Below, piece after piece: positions 52,795 through 64,000 of a DNA stretch of 64,000 bases. The notes beneath the pieces were generated by a model. The model was given only the letters and a program-made list of their open reading frames with translations, had not been told where the DNA came from and ran no database searches. Location of the stretch: assembly GCA_020740775.1 (NCBI GenBank), contig JAHEWK010000003.1, forward strand, positions 1,054,001 to 1,118,000. Direction: 5' to 3'. Source of the stretch: Ilyonectria destructans (Eukaryota > Ascomycota > Sordariomycetes > Hypocreales > Nectriaceae). Both the position numbers and the translations under genes were made by a program. The number at the start of each line of letters is the position of its first letter. The stretch's first letter is position 1.

Positions 52795-55737
52795 ATGGAC
52801 CCGTTGAGCATCAGCGCCAGCGTCTTAGCGATTATGCAAATGGCCGACAGAATAATCGGGCTGTGCAAAACCTACATCGAAGCTGTACGCGACGCTCCAT
52901 CGGACCTTCGAGCAATTCTCATTGAGATATCGACTATCAAGTCGCTGTTGGAAAACTTGCGTTTTCTCTCATCTTGCGACAGTGGGACAACGGCGCTAAC
53001 TCATTTGACTGGCGACTCCGGTCCAATCGAAGGATGTAAAAGGGCCGTCTCCGACATTGCAGCGCTTTTCCCCCCCGACCATACCCACGGAGCTTCAGGT
53101 AGCAGTTCCAAGAGACGAAGGGTGAAGCCGACCCTAGAAGCTTTGGCTTGGCCATTCAAGAAGACAAAAGCACAGAAGCTTCTAGACGAGATCGGACAGC
53201 ACAAGACTACCATCAGTCTCGCACTGACAACAGAATCCAGGTGGATAGTGTGAGAAATTCAGTGGTCTAGCGAATGCTGACACCTAAATAGCCGAGACAT
53301 CAAGGAGATCAAGTGCAAGACCGACACGATTCATACCACTCTCACAAGTACGTATAAGATAACTATATCGATCTGGAAAGTGTCATTTTACTAATTACTT
53401 TGCAATAAGATTTGGAACGACATGGAGTCTACCAATGGCTTCGTGCAACTGACCCCTCTCCCCTTCATCATCGGGCCTGCAAGCTTTATGAACCGGAGAC
53501 CGGGAACTGGATGCTCCGTTCTGATGAATGGATATCTTGGATCGAGGGCAAAATTCGATGCGTTTGGATCCATGGAGTGCCTGGAGCTGGCAAGACAACC
53601 TTGGCATCCCATTTAATCGAAGCCATCAAGGAGCTTTGCGAAGACAAAGCTGCAACACAGAAATACGCCTATGTCTACTACTATTGCTACTTCGGCCACA
53701 ACCAGAACGAGGCAGCACCATTCATAAAGTGGACATTGAATCAGCTCTGCCGTCAGGCGGATATGGTACCACCCCATCTGCACAAGCTTTATAAGCATGG
53801 GGGAGAACCTAGCCTTGTCGATCTCTTACGGTCTCTTGAAGCAATCGTTGAGGCCTTTGACAGCATATATCTGGTTGTGGATGCCATTGACGAAAGCACA
53901 GAGCGCGCCGAACTCCTTGCGGTAGTCCGGGATCTTGTCACGGACGCGAGATTCGAAAAGGTCCATGTCATAGCCACCAGTCGGGAGTACATCGACATTG
54001 AGAAAGTCATGTACGGGATTTCAGCCCCCGTATCAATGCGGAACCCATTGCTCGATGAAGATATAAAACTGTATATCCAATCACAGCTGCATACACACCC
54101 GAGGCTAAGCCTTTGGCCGTCCCACTTGCAAGACGAAATTTCGGGCGCGTTATCCAGCAAGGCAAAGGGGATGTAAGTCTAGCCCCAATTGATTGATGTG
54201 TTTGGTTAGGCTTTAACTCGAATACAGGTTTCGTTGGGTGGTGTGCCAGATCGACGTATTGCAACGTCTGAGACCCGACAGAAGCATTATCAGAGATGCC
54301 TTAATAAATTTGCCCAGGACCCTAGACGAAACCTATGAGCGAATATTTCTCCAGATCCCTGAAGAGGCTCGAATATTTGTCCACCATACACTGAGGTGGA
54401 TATATTGCCATGGGGAAGTATGGAACCAATCTGCTTCGGGCACTATTCTTCTCCAAGCCATTCAAACGAGTCTTTCAAGCACTCTTCCGTCTATTCAAGG
54501 CTACGTATTCGACGAAGAATTACTCCGCGAATTCTGCGGGTGCCTGATAACGATAACCTCAAACCAGATTGAAGACCAGGATTCTTCACTGTGGTTCGAG
54601 GTATCCTTTGCGCATTACACTGTCTTGGAATTCTTACAATCGTCCCGCATCTGGAACGGCCCCACAGCCTTTTTTGGGATAGATAAGGAAACGAGCAACC
54701 TTGAGTTTGCCAAAATGGTGATGCTCGAGGCACTTCACCCCCAACACAACGAACTATCAGATTGGGAAAGTAATGACAAGTTAGTAGAACAAGCTCTAGG
54801 AGACTATTTCGGCTTGTACTGCACGGTCTCTTCCATTATTCTCTTGAAAATATGGGGCCGTCAGATTTGTCGGAAGGGTGATTTGGTGGCTTTGGCGTGT
54901 GATCTCTTGGATCCGTTGAAACCCCATTTCGAAATTCTCAAACTTACTATGCGACGAGTTTCCATCGAATTCATAGACCTCCCAGGCAATTTCGAGCCCG
55001 ATGGTACATTTTGGACGCTTACCTGGCACGAGTTACCGGTAATGAACCATGCCGTCATACTACTCAACCTACTTTATACGGCTGGGAGTATGGAGCTAGT
55101 GGGAGCTTTTCTGAAGAATGTCAACGCAAAAGAGGTGCTGAGGTCACAACTTGATCTAAGTATTGCTTTGTATAGACCTTTGGAAGGATATCCGGAATTT
55201 CACTTCCGAGGATCTATTGTGGAATTGTGCGCACAACCAGGATGGAACTTTCCAGTATCCTTAAATTTCTTACTCGATTTCGAGGTGGAATGCCATCATC
55301 TTTCGAAGGTGCTTCTATCATTTGCTGGTTGGCATATGCATGAGACCCATTGCAAAGATAAATGTCCGTTGCTACGATTATTGCAGCTTGGGGCAGCTCC
55401 AACTATGACTGGATACAGGATTGGACCTCTGCAGATGGCAGTTGCAGCCTGGGATTTTGAAGGCGTCAAACTCCTCTTAGAAGCGGGAGCAGATGCAAAC
55501 GACACCGGGGATAAGGATGGAATTGAATGGGGAGAGGATACGACACTCAACGCGTTTCGTGAGATCCGTGATCACAGTCCACTTTGCTTAATACGGTACT
55601 TTCCTATCAAAGATTGGCTCCGCCCAGAAGAGATAATCGAAGCGAGAAAGGATAGACCTGAGCAGATCGAGGCGCTTCTACTTGAATATGGGGCCAGAGA
55701 TTTTACTATCGGAGAGGAATTGTCTGAGGAGGAGTGA
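52795..55737 (+). CDS. STAND/NLR protein: HeLo-like N-terminus, NACHT, ankyrin C-terminus, 924 aa
   Basis: Four exons: 52795-53240, 53292-53347 (56 nt), 53410-54172 and 54228-55737. The junctions complete codons in the expected frame, giving ESSRDIKEIKCK, TLTNLERHGVYQW and KGMFRWVVCQ. Residues 1-~110 (MDPLSISASVLAIMQMADRI onward) match the HeLo-like N-terminal domain of fungal STAND proteins, a helical module related to membrane-acting cell-death executors. GVPGAGKT at ~223-230 is the P-loop and YLVVDAIDE (D325) the Walker B. The winged-helix region includes LPRTLDETYERIFLQIP. A degenerate ankyrin-type repeat (PLQMAVAAWDFEGVKLLLEAG) lies at ~824-844. It is likely a cytosolic sensor for non-self recognition or stress. 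No amyloid motif was seen. Confidence 0.9.
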
Positions 55738-57124
55738 TTCAGACATAGTTCAGAGACGAGACTAGGCTAAAGAGAATATGGGAATGTGTTTCAACACTTC
55801 GGAGGCACTGACTACTATATGGAAAAACAAAGTCCTTGACGTCGTGCGATATGGTGGGCTATAATAGATTGGAGGTAGATGATTGATATGCGCTCAAGGT
55901 ACGGAAGAGTGAATCTAATCCCATATGTATGGAAATAAAATCTTCGCACGCGTGGAATTGCGGATGCTGGCGGGTCTTTTGCCGTGGCGGTTAAAAGATC
56001 TATTGCTTGGGCTGGCACACCTCCCAGCCCAAATGCATTCAGATCGGCGCTTCACGGGTCGAGTCGGGCTAGGTTGCTGAGGGACACAGAGGTCGAGGGC
56101 TCGAAACCCGGTCGGCACTCGCAGTGAAGGCAGTTCTGGACGGCGGCGGCTCACGGGGCAGGGCTAGTTCTGCAGGATGATGCTCTGGGCCTTGGGGGTT
56201 TGCATCTGTCGTGTTGTCCCAGGACCTGGTGGCGGGTCCCAGCAAGCGTGGCGGTTGTACTTCAGTGCGTCAGGGACAGTGTTCCCCCGGGAGTCAGCAA
56301 GTCCTGAGGGCAGTTGGGCCTGTGAGCCGCTGGTCCAAGATGGCAGTCAGTACTCAGTGGTGTATCGTCTTGAGTACGAACATCATGGCGACTGGAGACA
56401 CGCGCGCTGTTAAAAGGGGGACGAGTGCAAGAGATCTTGTGACAGATGTGAGGTGCAGTTCCAGGTGGACTCCTGGTTCTGACAAATCTTTTTGACATTT
56501 TTGGGATTTGTTAATCTACTATTTTTACTGTCTTGGATTGATTGGCTTTGTTTATCCTGCTCTTGGGTGGAGGATCAAGTGGTGGTTTGGTCGGGCGGGC
56601 ATGGAACACATCTGTGGATTATGCACTATTAAGCACCTGCGCTAATACGCAGCGAGTCCAGGCGCAACAGCTGCGCATTCTTCTTCGTGTATATACATTC
56701 AATTGCACTTGTACCCTTCGCCCATAATTCAGATGTCTACGAGTCGCCGATGCCCGTCTGGTGCCGCGCAACTGAACTCGGCGCCGCTAATGAAGCTGGC
56801 GCCGCTGCAGAGGGCGAGCCTGCGGAGGCGGTTCGGCTCTCGGTGACGATGCCGAGACGCAGGATTATGTACCAGCTACCTTTTCGCAGGCCCTTTTTTT
56901 CGCAGGGCAGATGTCAACATTGTCGTGCCCAGCGCTCAGCTTGTCGTGGCAGGCATGGAAGGATTCTTGGGAGGGCCTCAACCATGGTCGCTGATGCCTG
57001 GAGCGATCGAGGCGGCATGGGTGTCGTGTATGGGTGTTAGAAACAATATTAAACTAGACCTCTCTATTACTTGAGGTCTTCTTCTTGTTGTAAGTAAAAA
57101 AAAGTGTTGTGAACGAAAGCGATA
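55738..57124. other. Intergenic between NLR and hybrid histidine kinase 3' ends
   Basis: 1.4 kb between convergent genes, GC-rich in 55960-56480. No supported gene, tRNA or repeat. Confidence 0.4.
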
Positions 57125-60100
57125 TCAGGAACAAACGCCCCGCGATTGTAAAATGGCTCTCAGTTCCTTCAGCCGAACGGGCTTCGTGAGGAACAAGTCC
57201 ATGCCGCTACAAAACGCCTCGCGCTGCGCGTCCGCAGAAGCCAGGCCGGTAAGCGCAACAATGAACGCAGGCTCAAGCCCATTCTCGCGCTCGTAGGCTC
57301 TGATTTCTCTGCTGGCGACGAAGCCATCCATGACAGGCATCGAGACATCCAGGAAGATGAACCGGGAGCCATCGGGGTCTTTTTTGTACGCCTCGAGGGC
57401 CTCTTGACCGTTTGTTGCTGTCCGGTAGACCTGCCCCAGTTTCTTCAGATACGAGGAGAGGATTTTTAGATTGATGGGATTGTCGTCAACGACAAGGTAC
57501 TCGGTCTTCGTGCCGGCGGACGAGAGTTTCGGCTTCTTAAACTCGGATTGAGACTCGGTTGTGTATGTGGGCGTGGGCGGCCAGGGCTCCAACAGTTCCG
57601 AGCTCGATGAGGGAACTGTGCTCGGTCCGTTCAAACTAGGCGATTCTGATAGCGGGGGCGAAAGTTCGGGGGCTGTCGCAAAGGCAAATTCAGTTGGGGA
57701 GCTCATTGTCTGCATATTCATCCATCGTTGGAATACCAAGTGCAGGATCTTGGCCAGCTTGTTTGGGCCGATACTAATTACTCGTGAGTGGGAGGTCAGT
57801 GCATAGATGGAAGTACTTACGGCTGCGATATAAACTCCACGAATTCAGATCGATCCAGCTTGTATGATGTTGAACGTTTGTACGCCACGAGAGCGTTTGC
57901 ACAAACGGCAACACACGGCGACCTGGATAATGCCTCGCTGTGATATCGTAGGGGTAGTGCACTTTCTGTCATCAGCACAAGATCGGGGGCGACAGCTTCA
58001 CCATGTGTCCCAGAAACGACTTCCATGTGGAGCCAGTCCCGACAGATTGCTCGTATCAAGGCATTGCCGTCATGGTCTTCAGCATTTGCGCCCAGGGCCT
58101 CACGGTTAGAGTTGTGGTCGTCGAATCCCAATAGGCAGACACGAAGCCCACGGAGCTCATTAACCTTCTTGCCTAGCTCGTCATCCATTGATAAAGGATC
58201 TCCCGGTGAGAGCCGCGCCTGCACAAGTGGCAGCGTCACGTTCACAGTGGTTCCCACTCCGCTACTGCTGTGGACAGACACATGCCCGCGTAACTGCGAC
58301 GTCATTTTCTTGACGAGACTCAATCCAAGACCCGTACCTGGAGCCAGGTGGTTTTCTTGAGAGAATGGCTTGAAAAGGTCATTTTGAAGAAAGTCTTTGC
58401 TGATGCCTGCCCCTGTGTCCGCAACCGTAATGGACACGAGCCTCTCCTCGTGGCGAGCCCTCTTTTGGGGTTGGCTTTGACTGAGCACGACCTTGATAAT
58501 ACCTGTTTGGGTGTATTTCAAGGCATTGCCGAATAGATTCATGATGATTCGACGAATGGCTCCAGCTTGAGTGTGAAAGGCCCATTCACAGGATGGATCA
58601 ACCATGAGGAAGATTGATACGTCTCCGAAGGTCATCTGAAGTTTGCCCGACGTCATCTTTGCGGGGCCTAGATCCTCCTCTGCTCGCACCTTGTCCATGT
58701 GGTGGTTCGCAGCGACATCAGCGTGAAAACCGCCTCTGTGGCTGTTCAATTGTGAGATGGACATTTGTTGGAAATTGTAGCCTGCAAACACGCTCTCGAC
58801 AACTTCCTCGGCCAAACGATCGAGCCGAACGATGGACGACAGACTCATCATCCCAGCCTCGATTGTTTTGGCCTCACTCTTCCGAAGTCCTCGGCCGGCA
58901 GCCGTTTTCTGCTGCTGCCTTGTTGTCTCCATGAAGTTGTTGATCTTGGAGAAGTCGAGGAGGTGATCAAGGGTATCGCTAAGAGTGCGGCCGCAAGTTT
59001 CTAGTGTATGTGCGATATCACCTTGCACGACGGTCAGTTCCGAGTCATTTAGCAATTCGACACCAAGGATAATTCCGTGTAACGGGGATCGTAACTCGTG
59101 AGAAAGTGAGCTCAGGGCGTCGGACTTGGCCTTTTCATCAAGAACGATTTCGTGTTTTGCGCTTTCCGCCATGGCCAGCGTTCCAAATGCCCTCAAGTAG
59201 CTAAGTTCTGATTCGGTCAAGAAGACGCGAGTCGGTGCGTTGGTGTAGACGAAGCCGCCAGCAAACCATCTGTTTCTCTTTGGGTCCCAAACAGGGACAA
59301 AGGCCACGCTGCGGGCTCCCGGGAAGATTTTCAGAACGATCTGACCCTCCTTTTGTCGCGCCCAGGGATTTCGACGGGACTTCTTTCGGGGCACATTCTG
59401 GTCCGTACCAAGCAAGGTTCGTGCGTCCTCACCGGGTGTTTTCACATCCCCATTGGGGATCCCGGTCTGGTCCTCCTCGGACGAATCGCTGGACTGCAGC
59501 TCGCCATTTGCACCAAAATAGAAGATCTTACCCCTCGGATACCGTCGTAAGAGAGTTGCAAGGAATTTTTCGGCCACAGTCGCGTGAAGTGTTGAATTCG
59601 CCTCTCCATCAATGCTAGACTTTTCAGACGTAGAAAAAGAAAGCACTCGACAGGGCGGCCATGCCTGTTGACCAGACAAGGAGCCCTTGTTCTCGTCACT
59701 GCTGCTGCTGCCACTGCTGCTTCTATCGCCGTAGGCGGATAAGTAGGAGCTCGATTCATCGTTGTCATCCGAAGGCGTTGGGCTGCCCAGCGCACCAAAT
59801 GATCCTGTGGCTGCGTCGAGGAAGAGACAGCCTTCTACCTCAATAGACTCCCTAATGAGGTTGGCAGCTTTTGAGAAGATGAGGTTGATGGCACTTTGTC
59901 GGGAGTTTTCATGTGCCTTTGGTGCGTTAGTGGCTGTTTCGGTACAGCATCCAGTTGAATGCGAGGCAGAGACGGGCGCTGGGGATCCTGGCTTTGTCGG
60001 GTCTGGTCGCTCCCGCCCTGCCTGGCCATTCTGTGATAGACCTGGACCACCATTGAATGCAGTCAATCCAATTTGAGGGCCATCCTGATACGCCAGTAGA

Positions 60101-61037
60101 ATCTGTTGGTCCTGATGTGCCTGTTGTTTGACGTTCAGGCCACCTTCGAGTTTGGCGTTGTCCTCGAAGGCTGCAGCGTGGGGTCCAAGCCTCCACCCCG
60201 ACATGGTGGATTTCGACTCGATGAAAGACCCGATTCCTCTGTTCATACGCTCGCTGCGTCTGTGGGCGGACCTTGCTTTGTTTCCTTCGAGATACCGCAT
60301 GATGGCTTTGGAGATATTTCGTAGAATTTGGGAGTGTTGGTCGCTCCAGTCGTCATGTGGCTCAGTATCCATGACGCAGTACACGCCTATGTTGATTCCC
60401 TTATTCGTCCGGATGGGAACAGCAGCGTAAAATCGGGAACCACCTGGCTGGCAGTAAGCCTTGCTAGAATTGTGCGGTTCGGCGTTGAGGTCGTGGACCA
60501 GGTTGATGGGGAGTTCGGTCGGATCTCGCTTGGCGTTGGATTGGGATGGCTCTATCTCATAGAGGGTGGCTTCGCAAACGCCATGGCTTCGGGGGATGGC
60601 TGTGCCACAATGGAACAAGTCCTCATTGCGATGCTCAGATCGGAGATTGGGTACCAAAGGTAGAGTGGGCGTTGCTTCGGCGATGATGTACTGGAAGTTC
60701 TCGTCAAACAGCGAGATGAGCGACCGGGCAGTGCCTGTTTGGCAAGCACCGAGCTGGGCAAAGGCCGTGAGGGCGGTATCATCGGCGGCCATCAGCCTTT
60801 CGTTAGGAAAGACAAAACCGTGTGGGTTCAAGATGGCCGCCGACAACAGGGACGTAGAGTACCTGCAGTACAGCACAGCTCGGCATTAGCCCTGAGGGCA
60901 TTAAGAAGGGAGGGGGCGGGTGAAGAGATTGACGCGGAGCAGCACAAGACGACCAAGACCAACATGACGAACCTGTAAGTCTCGCGCTCACGAGCCAACT
61001 CCGTCACAGCACGGAAGGGGGCTACCCTGTGAGCCAT
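57125..61037 (-). CDS. Hybrid histidine kinase with GAF-like sensor, HisKA, HATPase and receiver domains, 1,251 aa
   Basis: Exons 61037-60973, 60862-57821 and 57773-57125. The short first exon (MAHRVAPFRAVTELARERET) carries the typical N-terminus of this fungal group; an in-frame TGA lies upstream and no other ATG intervenes. A GAF-like region (~50-210) with LTAFAQLGACQTG and RFYAAVPIRTNKGINIGVYC follows. A long, partly disordered second GAF-like part runs to ~580. The H box is SHELRSPLHG (H610), the N box LFGNALKYTQTG (~798), and the G boxes are ADTGAGIS and GTGLGLSLV. The receiver near the C-terminus has DD at ~1132, phospho-acceptor D1178 in FLDVSMPVMDG and K1233 in LTKPVR. All phosphorelay residues are intact. 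It likely signals osmotic, redox or other stress to Hog1-type pathways through a phosphotransfer protein. Confidence 0.92.
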
Positions 61038-63008
61038 GGGCACGATGGGGGATGTGAAGGCCGTGGTGGAGGCCGAATTGGAGGCGTCTGCACAGCGTCA
61101 AGAGAGGATTCGGGGGTCGCGAGTCTGCAGCGCTGGCGTCTTCGGCCTGGCCCGCGTCCGTGGAATGCGAGCCTAGTCAGTTGGTGTGAGCCAGTGCAAG
61201 GTGAGCAGTCGGCGATTTTTGAAGCTGGAGCGTCGATTCCGTGCGCATCCCGAGGGTTGGAAATGTCGCGCCCACACGGCCCCTGGCGGCTGCGTCTTGA
61301 GAGTTTAGGAATCAGAGTTGAGAGTTGCGTGGCGGACTCCCCAGAAGGCCTCGATGGACGAGGGTAACGCCTGTCGCGGCGATCGGATCCCTGGGAGTGG
61401 GGCCCTGATTGCTGGAATCCTGTACGGAGTGGTAAGGAGGGGGCGATCTAGTTCCCGGACAGGCGCCTCGCAGCTCCACACCGGGACAGGCATTCAGCAG
61501 GGCCTGGGAGTAGCCCTTCAGCACTCATGACGTCATAGAACTTCACGAGATATCAACGTCATGCAAATGTTCCAGAAATCACCTCATCTCTTGACAAGGG
61601 GGCCGAATTCCGGGTATTTCCATGTTCGACTCAACTCTGGTGATGCCTACAATGCGAACAGAGTTCCACACAGCACTCGCATGTCCACCAATAACCTTTC
61701 GGAAGAGTGTCCCGGACGGATTCACCACGACAAACTTTTGGGAAGGATCAGCGCTGATCACGAGGCCGATCCAGGGCCTGGATTTTGTTCAAATATTTGT
61801 TTCTCCACCCTGATTCAGATACGGGACCTATCGGGTCAATCAGCTCCTCCCAAGCGTAGGGTAAGGGTTAGACAAGTTGAGACTCATGCAGCGTGTTTAA
61901 TTATCCAACCTGGCTTGCAACCGTGGGACATCGTGGGACGGGTCGGCTCTAAAATCTCGTTAAATGTTACATTACGTCTTCCCGGTCGGACCAAAAGAAG
62001 ACCTTGGGAGTGAATACGTCGTTCGTCGAGATATTCTTGGCAGACGGGGGTAATAGCTTAGCAGGACGTTGCAGGAAGAGGTTGACCTGGGGCGTTTAAG
62101 GCTTGGAATTCAGACTAGCGCTGTCTCGCACTGACTTTCCGATGGGGCCACTATTAAATACAATTAAAAACCAACAGTAGATAATTGACACGTCGCTCGT
62201 GCTCTAGGTGTTAATTACAGGGACTGCGCCCAAGGCGACACACGTGGGCACGGTCAAGTGCTTGTTAGTCCAGGTACAAAACTGCAGAAATCTGCAAGGG
62301 GGCAACTTATCTCTCATTGTCACACCTGATGTTAAAAGTGTTGGGTCTTTTTCTATTTACTGGCAGTCCAATGACCAGTCTTATAAATACAGAGGATTGA
62401 GGCCTCCGGAACCGCCGGCCGTGGACAGAGCTCTGATGTGCGGACCTGAGACCGGGAGGCCTAAGTCCGATGTCTGAGGTTATGACCAGGAAAGCTCTAT
62501 TTCCGGTCTTTGAACATAGCTACAGATGTCTCAAGATTACACTAAAGTGTGATATTCGCATGATGGCCCTAGCAGATGCATGAATGCAAACTGCGCGGAA
62601 GATCCGGCACTATGTCTCTGACCCCAGTGTCCACGCAGGATATTACGAGAAGGATGAAAACGCTGAGAAGGGCAACGTGGTTTCTGTGTCGAAAAACGAA
62701 AGTTGGCAAGTGGTCCCACTATTTTCGAGGGGAGTGAGTGCCCTGTTCCGGAGACCCCAGTGTAAGGTCAACGTTTCGTCTTGGCCGTCACCCTCGATGA
62801 GAACGGCTGCTGGGAAAGATTCACGATTCACGGGGACGCACCCGCAGTGGGGGGTGCCTCGGGGAATGTAAGAGATGAACAATGCGGGCGGGTTAGCAAA
62901 GGGTATCGGAATTTACGAATTGATCTACTATGAAATTGAAAGAGTCCCACCATCCACCAACGCCGTGCAAATGCAAGCAATCGTCTGGATTGCAGCGATC
63001 ATGTCGCG
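61038..63008. other. Intergenic, no supported gene
   Basis: Nearly 2 kb between the kinase promoter and the BUD23 3' end. Short frames lack domains. No repeat was recognised apart from short AT tracts near 62150-62190. Confidence 0.4.
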
Positions 63009-63902
63009 TTAAAATGCAATTCGTCGCTTTCGTCCAGTGAACTTGGAGGTGGACTTGACGACCTTGCCCTTCCTCTCCATCTGCTCCTTTTTCTTGATGA
63101 TCCAGGCCTTGCTGCCCTTTTTCACCTCGGTGTTGTTGTTCTTGATTTGCCTCCTGGCATCCAAGACGTCGACGTCCTCCATGCCCTCGACCACGCCAGT
63201 GATGTCGCCACCCTTGTTCTCGATGGAGCCACCTCCGACAGTCAGGACGAGGTAGAGTTTGACATTCTTCGTGCCGGGGTCATCCTCCAGGAGACCGGCA
63301 CCGAAGCCTGCCTTGACGGCGGCTTGGGTGATCATGTGTCGTTGCTGGTCGTTCTTGGGGTAGAACTGGCAGACGGCGCGTCCACCTCGCTTCAGGGAGG
63401 CGTACAGGCCGTTGAAGAATCGGGTGAGTCGGCCGGCAGGGGAGGTATCGCTCGTCTCGGCACTGCAGAGCCATTGGATGGCAGAGATGCTGATGGCTGC
63501 GTCGAAGGAGCCGGCGCGGAAGGGGACGCCCTGGCCAATGTCGGCCAGCATGAGGTCGCCCTCAACATCTCGCTGCAGCGCAACGTCGAGCATTGAAGGC
63601 GACACATCCATGCCAATCCAGGTGTGAGGGCCGCCTTCTTCGGGGTCGAGCGAGGACAGGATCTCGCCGGACAGACCGCTTCCGCAGCCGACATCGAGGA
63701 TAAGGGACGGGGACTTGAGGTCGAGCAGCTCCAGGGCTCGCCGGGTCATTGAGGCTTGAATGTTCTGGATTCGGGAGCTCGTCGTGTACTTTCGGGCTTC
63801 GATATCGTCATAGTGGACGTCGGCCGCGCTGCGTGGGTGTGAGCTAGAGGGGCATCATGGTGGGGTTTTGGTCGCATACAGGGTGTCTTCGGGGCGAGAC
63901 AT
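63009..63902 (-). CDS. BUD23: 18S rRNA (guanine-N7) methyltransferase, 280 aa
   Basis: Two exons: a 23-nt first exon (63902-63880, encoding MSRPEDT and two bases of a Leu codon) and 63828-63009. The join yields MSRPEDTLAADVHYDDIEAR, the family start; the GTATGC donor and ACGCAG acceptor fit. YTTSSRIQNIQASMTRRALELL precedes the SAM-binding motif I LILDVGCGSGLSG, then GMDVSPSML and the AISISAIQWLC segment. The C-terminal ~70 residues are lysine-rich with a nucleolar-type KFTGRKRR end, as in WBSCR22/Bud23. With its Trm112 partner it methylates the decoding-region G of 18S rRNA and is needed for nuclear export of small ribosomal subunits. It is a housekeeping gene, useful as a synteny anchor. Confidence 0.93.
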
Positions 63903-64000
63903 GGTGATGATTCCTCGGGAGAAAATTCGCGAATAAATTTCCCTCTACGTTTCTGGTCCGCAATTGCTGCAATCGTCGTAGAACCGTGTTCTGCTCGTTT

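Noticed and set aside
1..64000. CRISPR array, operon-type RBS, prophage or bacterial mobile elements
   Set aside because: The sequence is clearly eukaryotic with spliceosomal introns; no regularly spaced repeats were seen.

Overview
The window is nuclear DNA of a filamentous ascomycete (Pezizomycotina, probably Sordariomycetes; genus not assignable from sequence alone). The basis is short 45-100 nt GT..AG introns with CTAAC-like branch sites, Zn2Cys6 transcription factors, fungal STAND/NLR proteins, a fungal hybrid histidine kinase, fungal MFS and RTA1 families, and a pseudogene whose in-frame TGG codons have become TAG as expected from repeat-induced point mutation (RIP). I support 22 intact protein-coding genes, one candidate small secreted protein, two clear pseudogenes, one very weak gene remnant, and several miniature transposon-like repeats. 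Introns were placed by hand from splice sites and reading-frame continuity.

Layout. 0-6 kb: MFS exporter, Zn2Cys6 regulator and ACS-type MFS carrier, all on the minus strand. 6.5-11.2 kb: a 1,496-residue NLR (Goodbye domain, NACHT, helical repeats, acidic repeat, C-terminal Cys/His cluster). 12.2-17.7 kb: family III CoA-transferase, a small single-pass membrane protein, a TA-flanked MITE, and a five-exon QDR-like drug:H+ antiporter. 18.3-19.7 kb: a His/Cys papain-like (LRAT/NlpC-P60-like) protein with a charged repeat tail. 20.9-27 kb: TENA/THI-4 protein, frameshifted RTA1 pseudogene, UPC2-like Zn2Cys6 regulator, RIP-damaged AttH/CrtC (Diels-Alderase-like) pseudogene. 27-34 kb: cupin dioxygenase-like protein, Zn2Cys6/Fungal_trans_2 regulator, class III aminotransferase and divergent amino acid permease, which looks like a nitrogen-compound catabolic module. 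34-35.5 kb: AT-rich gene-free DNA with hAT-like miniature elements. 35.5-39.2 kb: orphan 520-residue protein and TauD-type dioxygenase. 40.6-47.3 kb: possible secreted cysteine-rich peptide, FHA-like protein kinase head-to-head with a basic nuclear-type protein, and a wall-sensor-like membrane protein. 50-55.7 kb: polytopic membrane protein, then a second NLR (HeLo-like, NACHT, ankyrin). 57-61 kb: hybrid histidine kinase. 63-64 kb: BUD23 rRNA methyltransferase, the only obvious housekeeping gene.

Overall this is accessory-type fungal DNA: transporters with local regulators, self/non-self or stress sensors (two NLRs, histidine kinase, FHA-like kinase, wall sensor), and decaying genes and small transposons. 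The best candidates for undescribed biology are the LRAT-like protein with three KESK repeats, the NLR with the acidic repeat and terminal metal-binding-like module, and the kinase/nuclear-protein head-to-head pair.
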